Assembly (NCBI RefSeq): GCF_003096715.1
Contig: NZ_QEOL01000044.1
Coordinates: 1 to 33,745, forward strand
Origin: Paraburkholderia silvatlantica
GTDB lineage: Bacteria; Pseudomonadota; Gammaproteobacteria; Burkholderiales; Burkholderiaceae
Length of the DNA stretch: 33,745 bases
Direction of reading: 5' to 3'
The notes beneath the pieces were generated by a model. It made no database searches. It was not told the origin of the DNA and saw only the letters and a program-made list of their open reading frames with translations. A program made the translations under genes and the position numbers. This document shows, in pieces, positions 1 through 7,051 of the stretch. The number at the start of each line of letters is the position of its first letter. Positions within the stretch are counted from its first letter, which is position 1.

Positions 1-203
1 GGGATATGCGTGCTCGCCAGACGCCCGAAGCCCGTATTGATGCCGTAGGCGGGCTCGCCCTTCGCCGTGATCTCGGCAACGGCGCGTGCGCCCGCATCGA
101 TGGCGGCGAAGCTGGCCGGATCGAGCTCGAGCCGCACTGCCTCGCGCGCGATCTGGCGCAGTTGGGGCAGGGTCAGATGGCCGGGAGTCAGTTTGATGTT
201 CAT
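1..203 (-). CDS. hutH: Histidine ammonia-lyase, N-terminal part (runs off the left edge)
   Basis: Reading leftward from the ATG at 203-201 gives about 67 codons with no stop before the window edge. The protein begins MNIKLTPGHLTLPQLRQIA and contains AYGINTGFGRLAST, the N-terminal hallmark of the HAL/PAL family, lying before the MIO-forming Ala-Ser-Gly (outside the window). The enzyme deaminates L-histidine to urocanate, the first step of the cytoplasmic hut pathway. Three TTGT-N4-ACAA palindromes lie upstream, the nearest only 13 bases before the start codon, which fits repression by a GntR-family HutC. The rest of the hut operon would lie to the left. The identification is firm for the visible part; nothing can be said of the catalytic half. 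Confidence 0.93.
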   Translation of the reverse strand, partial: MNIKLTPGHLTLPQLRQIAREAVRLELDPASFAAIDAGARAVAEITAKGEPAYGINTGFGRLASTHI

Positions 204-216
204 TGCAGCGTCAAAG

Positions 217-228
217 TTGTCTGGACAA
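217..228. promoter_or_regulatory. HutC-type operator 1 (TTGT-N4-ACAA)
   Basis: TTGTCTGGACAA is an inverted repeat of 4-bp arms around CTGG. It sits just upstream of the hutH start codon, where bound protein would block initiation or early elongation. The same architecture recurs at 255-266 and 395-406. The link to HutC rests on family knowledge (GntR-type HutC sites resemble TTGTATATACAA) and on the neighbouring hutH. Confidence 0.6.
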
Positions 229-253
229 GGTCGAATCAGATTACCGAAGCGAT

Positions 254-267
254 CTTGTCTATACAAG
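254..267. promoter_or_regulatory. HutC-type operator 2 (CTTGT-CTAT-ACAAG)
   Basis: CTTGTCTATACAAG is a palindrome with perfect 5-bp arms, the best of the three HutC-like sites. It lies about 50 bases upstream of hutH, a position expected to overlap the hut promoter. Confidence 0.7.
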
Positions 268-392
268 TTCAATCTGCTTCACGTATACCCGAACCCCAAC
301 TTTTCGATGCCTGAAGTACGTCAGATTTCGGCGGCAGCACAGTGAAATCCCCAAGTGGTAACACCGATTGCCGGTCTTTTCGACGCATCGAT

Positions 393-408
393 AATTGTAT
401 AGACAATT
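393..408. promoter_or_regulatory. HutC-type operator 3 (AATTGT-ATAG-ACAATT)
   Basis: This palindrome has perfect 6-bp arms around ATAG. It lies 185 bases from the hutH start and directly in front of the rightward remnant of an amino-acid ABC transporter. That placement suggests it once controlled a divergent histidine or urocanate uptake operon that has since been deleted. Confidence 0.6.
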
Positions 409-415
409 TACCAGG

Positions 416-532
416 CCGAGCCTCGACATCGATCTCGGCAACGAAGATGCCGACCTCAAGGCGAAGATCGACAAGACGATCGCAGAGGAAGGCCGCACGA
501 TGATCGTCGTCACGCACGAAATGGGCGTTTCG
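416..532 (+). pseudogene. Deletion scar of an amino-acid ABC transporter operon
   Basis: The rightward frame reads LDIDLGNEDADLKAKIDKTI, resembling the C-terminal end of a periplasmic amino-acid binding protein. It then passes directly into EEGRTMIVVTHEMGV, the H-loop region of a polar amino-acid ABC ATPase (family pattern GRTMIVVTHEMGFAR). After that the frame loses similarity. The two pieces belong to different genes of one transporter, so a large internal deletion is the simplest explanation. There is no credible start codon or complete domain. The ATPase part is the surer of the two; the binding-protein part is short and less certain. Confidence 0.6.
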
Positions 533-632
533 CGGCCTCCGCGAGCAAATCGCAGTGAGCGACGCCTGGCAGGCCCAACCAATCGAAAGCCAAACGTCGG
601 CCATCGCTCGCCGTTGAGCCTAAACTACCGGC

Positions 633-1190
633 ATGCAGCCCACTCCAGACGAATGCATGCCAGCCAGCGCAGCCCTCCACGTCGATGCGCCTGCGCTCAA
701 CAACGCGCATCCGGAGCCGCCCGAGGCCGAACCCCTCCTGGACCCGGCCCTGCTGCGCCGTCTGTTACGCGCGAAAGACCGCATGGACGCCGCCTCTCAC
801 GAAGCCTGGCCCGTCAAGCGCCTGGCCGAGGTCAGCGGCATTTCCGAAGCGCATTTCGCGCGCTCCTTCAAGCGCGCCTTCGGCCTCCCGCCGCATCGCT
901 ACCTGCTCACGCGACGCATCGAGCAGGCCACCACCCTGCTGCGCGACACCGATCTCGACATCACGGATATCGCCTTCGCCACCGGCTGGGAGAGTCTTGG
1001 TACCTTTGGCCGCACGTTTCGCGACGTGACTGGCTCGAGCCCCAGCGCCCTGCGCGTTCGGGCGCGGGCCGACCTGCCCGGGATCGACCGCGTGCCCGCT
1101 TGCGTGCTGAAAGCCGCGCAGCGCCCCGACCTCACCACAGCAGTTTTGGAGAAGCGGCGGCGTGCGGGCAACGCTAAAGTGCGGCCCTGA
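633..1190 (+). CDS. Short AraC-family transcriptional regulator
   Basis: The 185-residue protein has a C-terminal AraC/XylS double helix-turn-helix at about residues 55-145. The first helix-turn-helix covers WPVKRLAEVSGISEAHFARS and leads into SFKRAFGLPPHRYLL; the second covers DITDIAFATGWESLGTFGRT and leads into FRDVTGSSPSAL. About 45 proline- and alanine-rich residues precede it, too few for a normal ligand-binding domain, so any effector sensing must be indirect. Typical AraC members have 250-300 residues. It ends 27 bases before the VOC gene on the same strand, and the two probably form one unit. The start codon is uncertain: a second in-frame ATG lies eight codons in. The target is unknown. 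Confidence 0.85.
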   Translation: MQPTPDECMPASAALHVDAPALNNAHPEPPEAEPLLDPALLRRLLRAKDRMDAASHEAWPVKRLAEVSGISEAHFARSFKRAFGLPPHRYLLTRRIEQATTLLRDTDLDITDIAFATGWESLGTFGRTFRDVTGSSPSALRVRARADLPGIDRVPACVLKAAQRPDLTTAVLEKRRRAGNAKVRP

Positions 1191-1217
1191 AGTGCGGTCA
1201 CTAGTCAGGGAGGTGTC

Positions 1218-1631
1218 ATGAATCAGGGTATCAATGTAGTGGGCCTGTACGTCGACGACCAGGACGAAGCGCTCAAGTTCTACGTCGACAAACTCGGATT
1301 CCGCGTGCATACCGACGTACGCAATGGTGCGTATCGCTGGCTCACGGTCCAGCACCCGCAGCAGCCATCGTTCCAGCTCGGACTCTTCCTGCCCGGGCCG
1401 CCCGTTCACGACGAGGCCACTGCGCAAACGCTGCGCGCCATGGTCGCCAAGGGCGCCATGCCGCCCCTCGTGCTCGCCGTGGCGGACTGCCGCGCGAGCT
1501 ATGAGCGCCTGAAGGGCCTGGGCGTGGAATTCACCCAGGAGCCGGTCGACCGCTACGGCAGCGTCGACGCGGGTTTCCGCGATCCTGCCGGCAACGGCTG
1601 GAAGATGATCCAGGCGCCAAAGCAGTCATAG
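1218..1631 (+). CDS. VOC-superfamily (glyoxalase/bleomycin-resistance-like) protein
   Basis: This 137-residue protein has the two-module VOC fold. Module one begins VVGLYVDDQDEALKFYVDKL and module two begins LVLAVADCRASYERLKGLGV, ending in the typical FRDPAGNGWKMIQ strand. The metal-ligand pattern is atypical: the first position of each module is not histidine, and lysine occupies the usual C-terminal glutamate position. It may therefore bind a ligand rather than act as a metalloenzyme. A good ribosome-binding site, GGGAGGT, precedes the ATG. It sits directly behind the AraC regulator, a pairing common in Burkholderiales. The substrate is unknown. Confidence 0.8.
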   Translation: MNQGINVVGLYVDDQDEALKFYVDKLGFRVHTDVRNGAYRWLTVQHPQQPSFQLGLFLPGPPVHDEATAQTLRAMVAKGAMPPLVLAVADCRASYERLKGLGVEFTQEPVDRYGSVDAGFRDPAGNGWKMIQAPKQS

Positions 1632-1794
1632 CGGCTATGCATGCGCGGCTTCAAAGGCGATGGCTTCGGCAGCGTCTTCGATCACCAGAACGCCTCGTCC
1701 GCCACGAAGCGGCGGCTGCGCTTCACGGTGGCAATTTGATGACAATTCAATGACTGATCGCGTGCCGGAAATTCATGCACGCACAGGGAGGCGG

Positions 1795-2250
1795 TCAGGG
1801 CGTGGCGTCCCAGCCGTGTGACGCGAGGATCTTGTCGAGCAGAAAACGCAGCGCAACGCGCTCGGCCTCGTTCAGCCCGTGGTAAAGGTCGCTGTCGCGC
1901 TTGTCCAGGGTCGGGCCGATCTTCCTGAAAATCTTGCGGCCTTCGGCGGTAAGCGAAATGATGACGCTGCGCCCGTCCTTGTCGTTGCCCGTGCGCGCGA
2001 GGATCTCCTTCGAGAGCATGGCTTCGACTGTGCGGCTCGCCTGACTCTTGTCGAGGTTGGCACGCCGCGAGATGTCCATCACGGTCTGCGGACCGAACGT
2101 GCCGATCGCGGCGATGATGCTCGCCTCCGGATACGGCACACCCAGCTTGTCGCGCGACATCTCGCTGCTCATGCGGTCGGCGATCTTGGTCAATGCCTTC
2201 AGCCGATAGGTCAGCGAGGCGTCTGCGCCTGGCTCATTCGTGCTTGCCAT
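1795..2250 (-). CDS. MarR-family transcriptional regulator
   Basis: The chosen start at 2250 gives 151 residues, beginning MASTNEPGADASLTYRL. An upstream in-frame start at 2445 would add 65 residues without family character. The winged helix runs through TVMDISRRANLDKSQASRTV (recognition helix) to the wing NDKDGRSVIISLT, followed by a C-terminal dimerisation helix. MarR proteins bind short palindromes as dimers and release them on binding small phenolic ligands or on oxidation. It is transcribed away from the SET-domain gene, with about 250 bases between the start codons. No operator could be assigned. Confidence 0.85.
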   Translation of the reverse strand: MASTNEPGADASLTYRLKALTKIADRMSSEMSRDKLGVPYPEASIIAAIGTFGPQTVMDISRRANLDKSQASRTVEAMLSKEILARTGNDKDGRSVIISLTAEGRKIFRKIGPTLDKRDSDLYHGLNEAERVALRFLLDKILASHGWDATP

Positions 2251-2498
2251 ATGCCCACTCGAGAATTGGATCCGGAAACCCGCGAAAGAAACCCGGGTAT
2301 GTTGCCCTGATCCTGCCCGTGAGGTCAACTGTGGGGCACACACATGCCAGAAGCGGGCGAGTCGGGCGCCGTCCGCTTCAATACGGTGCACGCAGCGTGT
2401 GAAGGCGCAATACACGGCGTCGATGGCCATAACTATTTTCATCACTCGCTTTCATCGTGGCCGCTTATACTGCACGCGTTCAACGCGCGAAGATGGCC

Positions 2499-2993
2499 AT
2501 GAGCAAACGAATGACTGTCCGGCAATCGCCGGTGCACGGAAAAGGCGTCTATGCGCTGCGCCCCCTGCGGGCCGGCGAGCGCATCTTCGAATACAAAGGC
2601 AAGATCATGAGCTGGCGCAGCGCGGCCCGGCGTTATCGTCTGCGTGAAGACGGCGCGCATACGTTTCTCTTCGGCCTTTCCGATGGCCGCGTGATCGACG
2701 GCGGCCAGGGCGGCAACTGGGCGCGCTGGCTCAATCATGCATGCCAGGCGAACTGCGAAACCATCGAAATCGACGGCCACGTGTTCATCGACGCGTGCCG
2801 CGACATCCTGCCGGGCGAAGAGCTATTCATCGACTACGCGCTCGAACTGCCCGACGACGCCTGCGAAGACAGCCTGCGCGAATACGCCTGCCGCTGCGGT
2901 GCGCCGGCGTGCCGCGGAACGATGCTCGCCGGCGCCGCTGTTCGCGCGGACGCCGGCATCAGCAGTGTCGTCAGCGTTGGCAGCCTGCTTTAG
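2499..2993 (+). CDS. Small SET-domain protein (putative lysine methyltransferase)
   Basis: The 164-residue protein is almost entirely a SET domain. From the ATG at 2499, HGKGVYAL at about 13-20 is the first SET motif, RWLNHACQANCE at about 76-87 is the NHxCxxN S-adenosylmethionine pocket, and FIDYAL at about 110-115 carries the catalytic tyrosine. A post-SET zinc-type cluster, CRCGAPAC, follows at about 131-138. All motifs of an active enzyme are present. SET proteins methylate lysine side chains; the bacterial target here is unknown. A GTG at 2457 and an ATG at 2493 are possible upstream starts; 2499 was chosen because the family usually begins a few residues before the first motif. Confidence 0.88.
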   Translation: MSKRMTVRQSPVHGKGVYALRPLRAGERIFEYKGKIMSWRSAARRYRLREDGAHTFLFGLSDGRVIDGGQGGNWARWLNHACQANCETIEIDGHVFIDACRDILPGEELFIDYALELPDDACEDSLREYACRCGAPACRGTMLAGAAVRADAGISSVVSVGSLL

Positions 2994-3039
2994 GCTGCAT
3001 CTGCACAAGGACAAGGCTGTTCGCGCCGTCGTTCGTGTC

Positions 3040-3170
3040 GAAGCCGCCCGCTTCGTTCGAGAAGGCGTAGCGCACGCCGAACTTCGCGCTGCCGTAGTTC
3101 GCGCTCGCGTACTTGACCGCGTTGTTCGCGCGAAACGAGTTGTTGAGGTCGTCGTTGTCATACCGGCGGG
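3040..3170 (-). pseudogene. Fragment of an OmpC-like porin
   Basis: Leftward translation gives about 43 residues, RRYDNDDLNNSFRANNAVKY followed by ASANYGSAKFGVRYAFSNEA. This is the internal strand-turn region of a trimeric porin. It resembles the matching segment of the intact porin next door (DNDNLQHTVRFSNSVKFAS, then FGGMYAFSNS). There is no signal peptide, no other beta strands and no C-terminal aromatic residue. The fragment lies on the opposite strand to the intact gene, so it is not simply that gene's 5' end. It is best read as the remnant of a second porin gene. Confidence 0.72.
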
Positions 3171-3190
3171 CCTCAAAGATTGTTGCCGCC

Positions 3191-3533
3191 CGGACGACGC
3201 GAAACAATTGCTTCGTACCGCATTGTGAGCGCTCAAAAGCGCCGCCATCTCTAAGCACTTAGCAATCCGACGCAGTCCACCACGAACAATGTTTTGGAGA
3301 AACCTGCCTGGCGAGCGATCGCTGTTGCAGCGGAACAACTTGCAGTGGAAACGAATTGGTTTGTTACCCGTATTTCCACAAGGCACAAAGCCAAATCGCA
3401 GCTCAATTGCTACGAATTTATGAAATATTTCTTTTGTGTTCAGCAGTATTTTTTTCAGGCCGAACTGGCTTCTGTCCCGGACCCGACTATAGACTGAGGC
3501 CGCGTCTCCCTCTCATGCCATCGAGTCCACCTT
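3191..3533. other. Intergenic region upstream of the porin
   Basis: No gene was recognised here. The last 130 bases are unusually AT-rich for this window, with runs such as TGAAATATTT and a T tract around 3449-3455. A TATAGA hexamer at 3488-3493 could be the porin -10 box, but the matching -35 position is poor. The region probably holds the porin promoter and a leader of about 35-40 bases. Confidence 0.4.
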
Positions 3534-4718
3534 ATGAAGAAGATCTCCATTGCCGTCGCCGTTTGCGCAGCATCTGCTGCGTCCGCTGCAAACGCACAGA
3601 GCTCGGTTACCCTCTACGGTCTGATCGACGCCGGCATCGCATATACGAACAACGTTCAGAACGGTGCCCCCGGCCACGGTAGCGCGCGCGTCGCACTCGC
3701 AAGCGGCAATATCAGCGGCAGCCGCTTCGGCCTGCGCGGCAGCGAGGACCTGGGCGGCGGCCTGCATGCTATCTTCGTGCTCGAAAACGGTTTCAACGTC
3801 AACAACGGCACGCTCGGCCAGGGTGGCCGCATGTTCGGCCGTCAAGCATTTGTCGGCGTGAGTGGCGATCAGTACGGCACCTTGACGATGGGTCGTCAGT
3901 ATGACTCGATGGTCGACTTCGTCTCGCCGCTGTCCGGCACGGCAGGCACGTTCGGCGACGCGGGCTTCGCGCACGTGTACGACAACGACAACCTTCAACA
4001 TACTGTGCGTTTCAGCAACTCGGTGAAGTTCGCCAGCATCGACTACGCCGGCTTCAAGTTCGGCGGCATGTACGCGTTCAGCAACAGCACGAGTTTCGCC
4101 GTCGACCGTGCATACAGCGCCGGTGCGAGCTACAACAACGGCCCGCTGCGCTTCGCAGCGGCCTACCTCCAGATCAACGGCTCGGCGGCGGCGAGTAGCC
4201 CCGCAGGAACAGCAAATCAGAACGTTGCGGCTGACCCCAGCGAGTTCAAGTCGACCGCGGGCGGCGGCAACTTGACGGCGGATGTGCAGCGAACGGTCGG
4301 TGCAGGGGTCGGCTATACGTTCGGCCCGGCGGCGGTCAACTTCGTCTACACGCACAGCCAGTATCAGAACACGTCGGCCTTCGGCCTGAACCCGGCGAGC
4401 GGTTCAACTCACTTCGACAACTATGAACTGAACGTCAAGTACGCACTGACGCCGGCGCTGTCTCTCGGCCTCATGGATACTTTCACGGACGGTCATCTGA
4501 ACGGTGTGAGCAAGTCGAACGTCAGCTCCGATCCGAAGTGGAATCAGGTCAACGCGATTGCGCGCTACTCGCTGTCGAAGCGCACGGAAGTGTACGGTGA
4601 AGCGATGTACCAGCGCGCAATCGGTCACAACAACGTCGCAGCGTTGTATAACGCCGGCGGTTTCTCGGCGACGGGCAATCAGGTGATGGCCGCCGTCGGC
4701 ATGCTGACCCGCTTCTAA
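3534..4718 (+). CDS. Trimeric outer-membrane porin (OmpC family)
   Basis: This 394-residue protein starts with a signal peptide, MKKISIAVAVCAASAASAA, cleaved after the alanine of NAQ. Mature SSVTLYGLIDAGIAYTNN is the standard first strand of Burkholderiales porins, and the chain ends in the required aromatic residue (GMLTRF). GSRFGLRGSEDLGGGLHAIF and FGRQAFVGVSGDQYGTLTMG are family hallmarks of the early strands, with the eyelet loop following. The protein forms a 16-stranded diffusion channel for small hydrophilic solutes. It is monocistronic, and the chemoreceptor gene converges on it 24 bases downstream. The ribosome-binding site is weak. Confidence 0.93.
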   Translation: MKKISIAVAVCAASAASAANAQSSVTLYGLIDAGIAYTNNVQNGAPGHGSARVALASGNISGSRFGLRGSEDLGGGLHAIFVLENGFNVNNGTLGQGGRMFGRQAFVGVSGDQYGTLTMGRQYDSMVDFVSPLSGTAGTFGDAGFAHVYDNDNLQHTVRFSNSVKFASIDYAGFKFGGMYAFSNSTSFAVDRAYSAGASYNNGPLRFAAAYLQINGSAAASSPAGTANQNVAADPSEFKSTAGGGNLTADVQRTVGAGVGYTFGPAAVNFVYTHSQYQNTSAFGLNPASGSTHFDNYELNVKYALTPALSLGLMDTFTDGHLNGVSKSNVSSDPKWNQVNAIARYSLSKRTEVYGEAMYQRAIGHNNVAALYNAGGFSATGNQVMAAVGMLTRF

Positions 4719-4742
4719 GGGACGTTGAGTGGCGCCGTGACG

Positions 4743-6281
4743 CTACCCCGCCTGCGCGACGCGGAAACTCGCCACTTGCCGCTCCAGTTCGCGGGACTGC
4801 TGTTCGAGCGCTTGCGCGGCTGCGCTCGCCTCTTCGACGAGCGCAGCGTTCTGCTGCGTGATTGCATCCATGAGATTGATTGCGACATCGACCTGCTCGA
4901 TGCCTGCACGCTGCTCCCCGGCGCAGGACACGATGTCGCCCATCATGGCCGCGAAACGCGCCGCCGCATGAGAGATACGTCCCATCGACTGCTCGGCCTC
5001 GACGACCATCGTCGTGCCGTCCGACGCCGCGCGCACTGCATCATTGACCAGATCGGCGATTTCCTTCGCCGCCGCCGTCACATGGTGCGCCAGCGAACGC
5101 ACCTCCGTGGCAACCACGGCGAAGCCGCGCCCATGCATGCCTGCGCGCGCCGCTTCGACCGCCGCGTTCAGCGCAAGGATGTTGGTTTGAAAAGCAATGC
5201 CTTCGATGATGCCTGTGATGTCCGCAATTCTGTGCGCGCTCGATTCGATGTGCTCCATCGAGCCGCTCACCCGCGCAATCGCCCTGCTGCCATCGCCCGC
5301 CGCCTTCGCCGCTTCATCGGCAATCACATGGGCCTCCTGGGCTCGTGCCGCGTTCTGGCGGACCGTCTCCGTCAGTTCCGTCATGCTCGCGGCAGTTTGC
5401 TCGAGCGAGGCCGCCTGCTCCTCCGTGCGCGACGACAGATCGAGCGTGCCTGCCGCTATCTCACGGGTCGCGGTACCAATCGATTGGCTGCTCGACCGCA
5501 CAGCGGTAACAGTCTGCGCGAGCCGTCTCTGCATGTCGCGCAGCCCGTCGAGCAGGAGACCCATTTCGTCGGCGCGATGGCTTGCAAACGTACGCTGCAA
5601 GTCGCCTGCCGCAATTGCCTCGAAGTGTGTCAGTGCCTCGTTGAGCGGCATCATGATCGCTCGGCGCAAGGCTACCCAGCTGAAGACCGCAGCGGCAATG
5701 CCGAATAGAGTCATTGTCACCGACACCGTGAAAAACAGGCGAAAATAGCGTTCAGCGGCGTCGTAGCTACGTTCCGCGTTCGCGTAGAGGGTTCGCTTCA
5801 ACGCGTCGTTCGCTTCGCTCATCGCGTTGAAGAGCGGGCTCAGTTGCACCGTGCCGATACGTTGTGCGCCGTCGCGGTCGCCGGCTTTCAGTGCATCGAT
5901 GAAGGCATTCATCGCCTCACGCATCGGCGCGCGCCGCTGGGTCGCAGCCTCGATCAACGGCGCTTCGCCGGGTTCATGGGGTTCGTCGACGAATGCACGC
6001 CATTCTTCGTCCGATTGTCTGAAGAATTCACTCGCATGCGAGATCTGCTCCCGCGCGTGCGGCCCGTCGGGCTGTGCCATCGCACCGCCGAGGACGAGAC
6101 GTGTACGTCCGATCAACAGTTCCGCGTTGCCGATGTGCACGGCGGCCGTCAGCTTGTTTTGGTAAGTGTCCTGATTCGCGCGATTCGCGCGCCAGGCGCC
6201 GGCGAGACCAAGCGCCCCAATGCCGGTCATGATTGCTGCAAGCAGCACGATCGTGAGCGCGAGCCGTGCCTGAAGCGACAT
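4743..6281 (-). CDS. Methyl-accepting chemotaxis protein
   Basis: The start at 6281 gives 512 residues beginning MSLQARLALTIVLL; an ATG at 6371 would add 30 residues before the first membrane helix. Layout: TM1 at about 8-30, a periplasmic four-helix-bundle-type sensor at 31-181, TM2 at 182-205, HAMP at about 206-260, then a long cytoplasmic coiled coil. The signalling tip, EGIAFQTNILALNAAVEAAR, lies at about 360-380. There is no C-terminal CheR-binding pentapeptide. The gene is the last of the leftward run porin, MFS, leuC-like, leuD-like, MCP, starting 135 bases after the leuD-like stop. This suggests it senses the compound that the neighbouring genes import and degrade; that role is inferred. 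Confidence 0.93.
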   Translation of the reverse strand: MSLQARLALTIVLLAAIMTGIGALGLAGAWRANRANQDTYQNKLTAAVHIGNAELLIGRTRLVLGGAMAQPDGPHAREQISHASEFFRQSDEEWRAFVDEPHEPGEAPLIEAATQRRAPMREAMNAFIDALKAGDRDGAQRIGTVQLSPLFNAMSEANDALKRTLYANAERSYDAAERYFRLFFTVSVTMTLFGIAAAVFSWVALRRAIMMPLNEALTHFEAIAAGDLQRTFASHRADEMGLLLDGLRDMQRRLAQTVTAVRSSSQSIGTATREIAAGTLDLSSRTEEQAASLEQTAASMTELTETVRQNAARAQEAHVIADEAAKAAGDGSRAIARVSGSMEHIESSAHRIADITGIIEGIAFQTNILALNAAVEAARAGMHGRGFAVVATEVRSLAHHVTAAAKEIADLVNDAVRAASDGTTMVVEAEQSMGRISHAAARFAAMMGDIVSCAGEQRAGIEQVDVAINLMDAITQQNAALVEEASAAAQALEQQSRELERQVASFRVAQAG

Positions 6282-6415
6282 CGCCTTCGCGCGGACAGTA
6301 CGCAGACCGGTATACGGCTTAAAGCTCTCGCCTACGGAATCGGGAAAGTCAGCAGCGAAATGAGGCGTCATGGCGCAACTCGTAATCGTGGTCGGGAATC
6401 AGGCAATCGCGTCGC

Positions 6416-7051
6416 TTACAGCCACGGCGAACCTTCGAGATGTCCGGATTCGAACGCGCGAATCGCGTCAGCCAGTTCAAGCGTCGCCCCGGTCTCATCG
6501 AGCCCTGCAAGCAGCAGCGCCTTGAGCGCAGGCGCAATCTCGAAGCTCCAGCGCTCGCCATCGGGCGCGGTTACGGTTTGCGCGCCCAGATCGACGCGTA
6601 GCCGATAACCGGGCGTCGCGTCCACCGCGCTCATCAACCGGCCGATCGACGCCGCTTCGAGCCGCACCGGCAAAATGCCGTTCTTGCAGCAGTTGTTGAA
6701 AAAAATGTCTGCGAAACTCTCGGCCACGAGCACCCGAAAACCGTACTGATGCAGCGCCCAAGGTGCGTGTTCGCGCGAACTGCCGCAGCCGAAATTGCGG
6801 CGCGCAAGCAGCACCGAGGCGCCCGCATAACGCGGCATATTCAGCACGAACGAGTCTTTCGGTACCCGTTCATCGACGGGCTTGCCGTAGTAGCCGGGAT
6901 CCTCGTAGCGCCATTCGTCGAACAGGTACGGCCCGAAACCCGTGCGCGCAATCGATTTCATGAACTGCCTGGGGATGATCGCGTCAGTGTCCACATTGTC
7001 GCGATCGAGCGGCACGACAAGGCCCGCGTGAGAGACGAAGGGCTCCATCAT
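6416..7051 (-). CDS. LeuD-type hydro-lyase small subunit (paralogue in a catabolic setting)
   Basis: The protein has 211 residues and begins MMEPFVSHAGLVVPLDRDNV. Landmarks are NVDTDAIIPRQFMKS, the swivelling-domain signature NFGCGSSREHAPWAL, and ADIFFNNCCKNGILP. These mark the small subunit of the isopropylmalate/citraconate/maleate hydratase family. The start ATG overlaps the stop of the large subunit as ATGA, so the two are translationally coupled. No leuA or leuB is nearby, and the pair sits between an aromatic-acid transporter and a chemoreceptor. A catabolic hydratase of maleate or a substituted maleate is therefore more likely than leucine synthesis. Family assignment is firm; the substrate is inferred. 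Confidence 0.88.
   Translation of the reverse strand: MMEPFVSHAGLVVPLDRDNVDTDAIIPRQFMKSIARTGFGPYLFDEWRYEDPGYYGKPVDERVPKDSFVLNMPRYAGASVLLARRNFGCGSSREHAPWALHQYGFRVLVAESFADIFFNNCCKNGILPVRLEAASIGRLMSAVDATPGYRLRVDLGAQTVTAPDGERWSFEIAPALKALLLAGLDETGATLELADAIRAFESGHLEGSPWL

Noticed and set aside
395..1177. A 260-codon frame continuing from the ABC remnant across the AraC gene
   Set aside because: Only its first 45 codons resemble a protein family; the rest is the shadow of the AraC regulator, which has clear helix-turn-helix motifs in another frame.
1632..1794. Possible small gene between the VOC and MarR genes
   Set aside because: No frame has a ribosome-binding site or recognisable sequence; the stretch is short and treated as intergenic.
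3513..4355. A 280-codon minus-strand frame opposite the first porin
   Set aside because: Its composition (very rich in Arg, Val and Ala) is that of antisense high-GC coding DNA, and the plus-strand porin explains the region fully.
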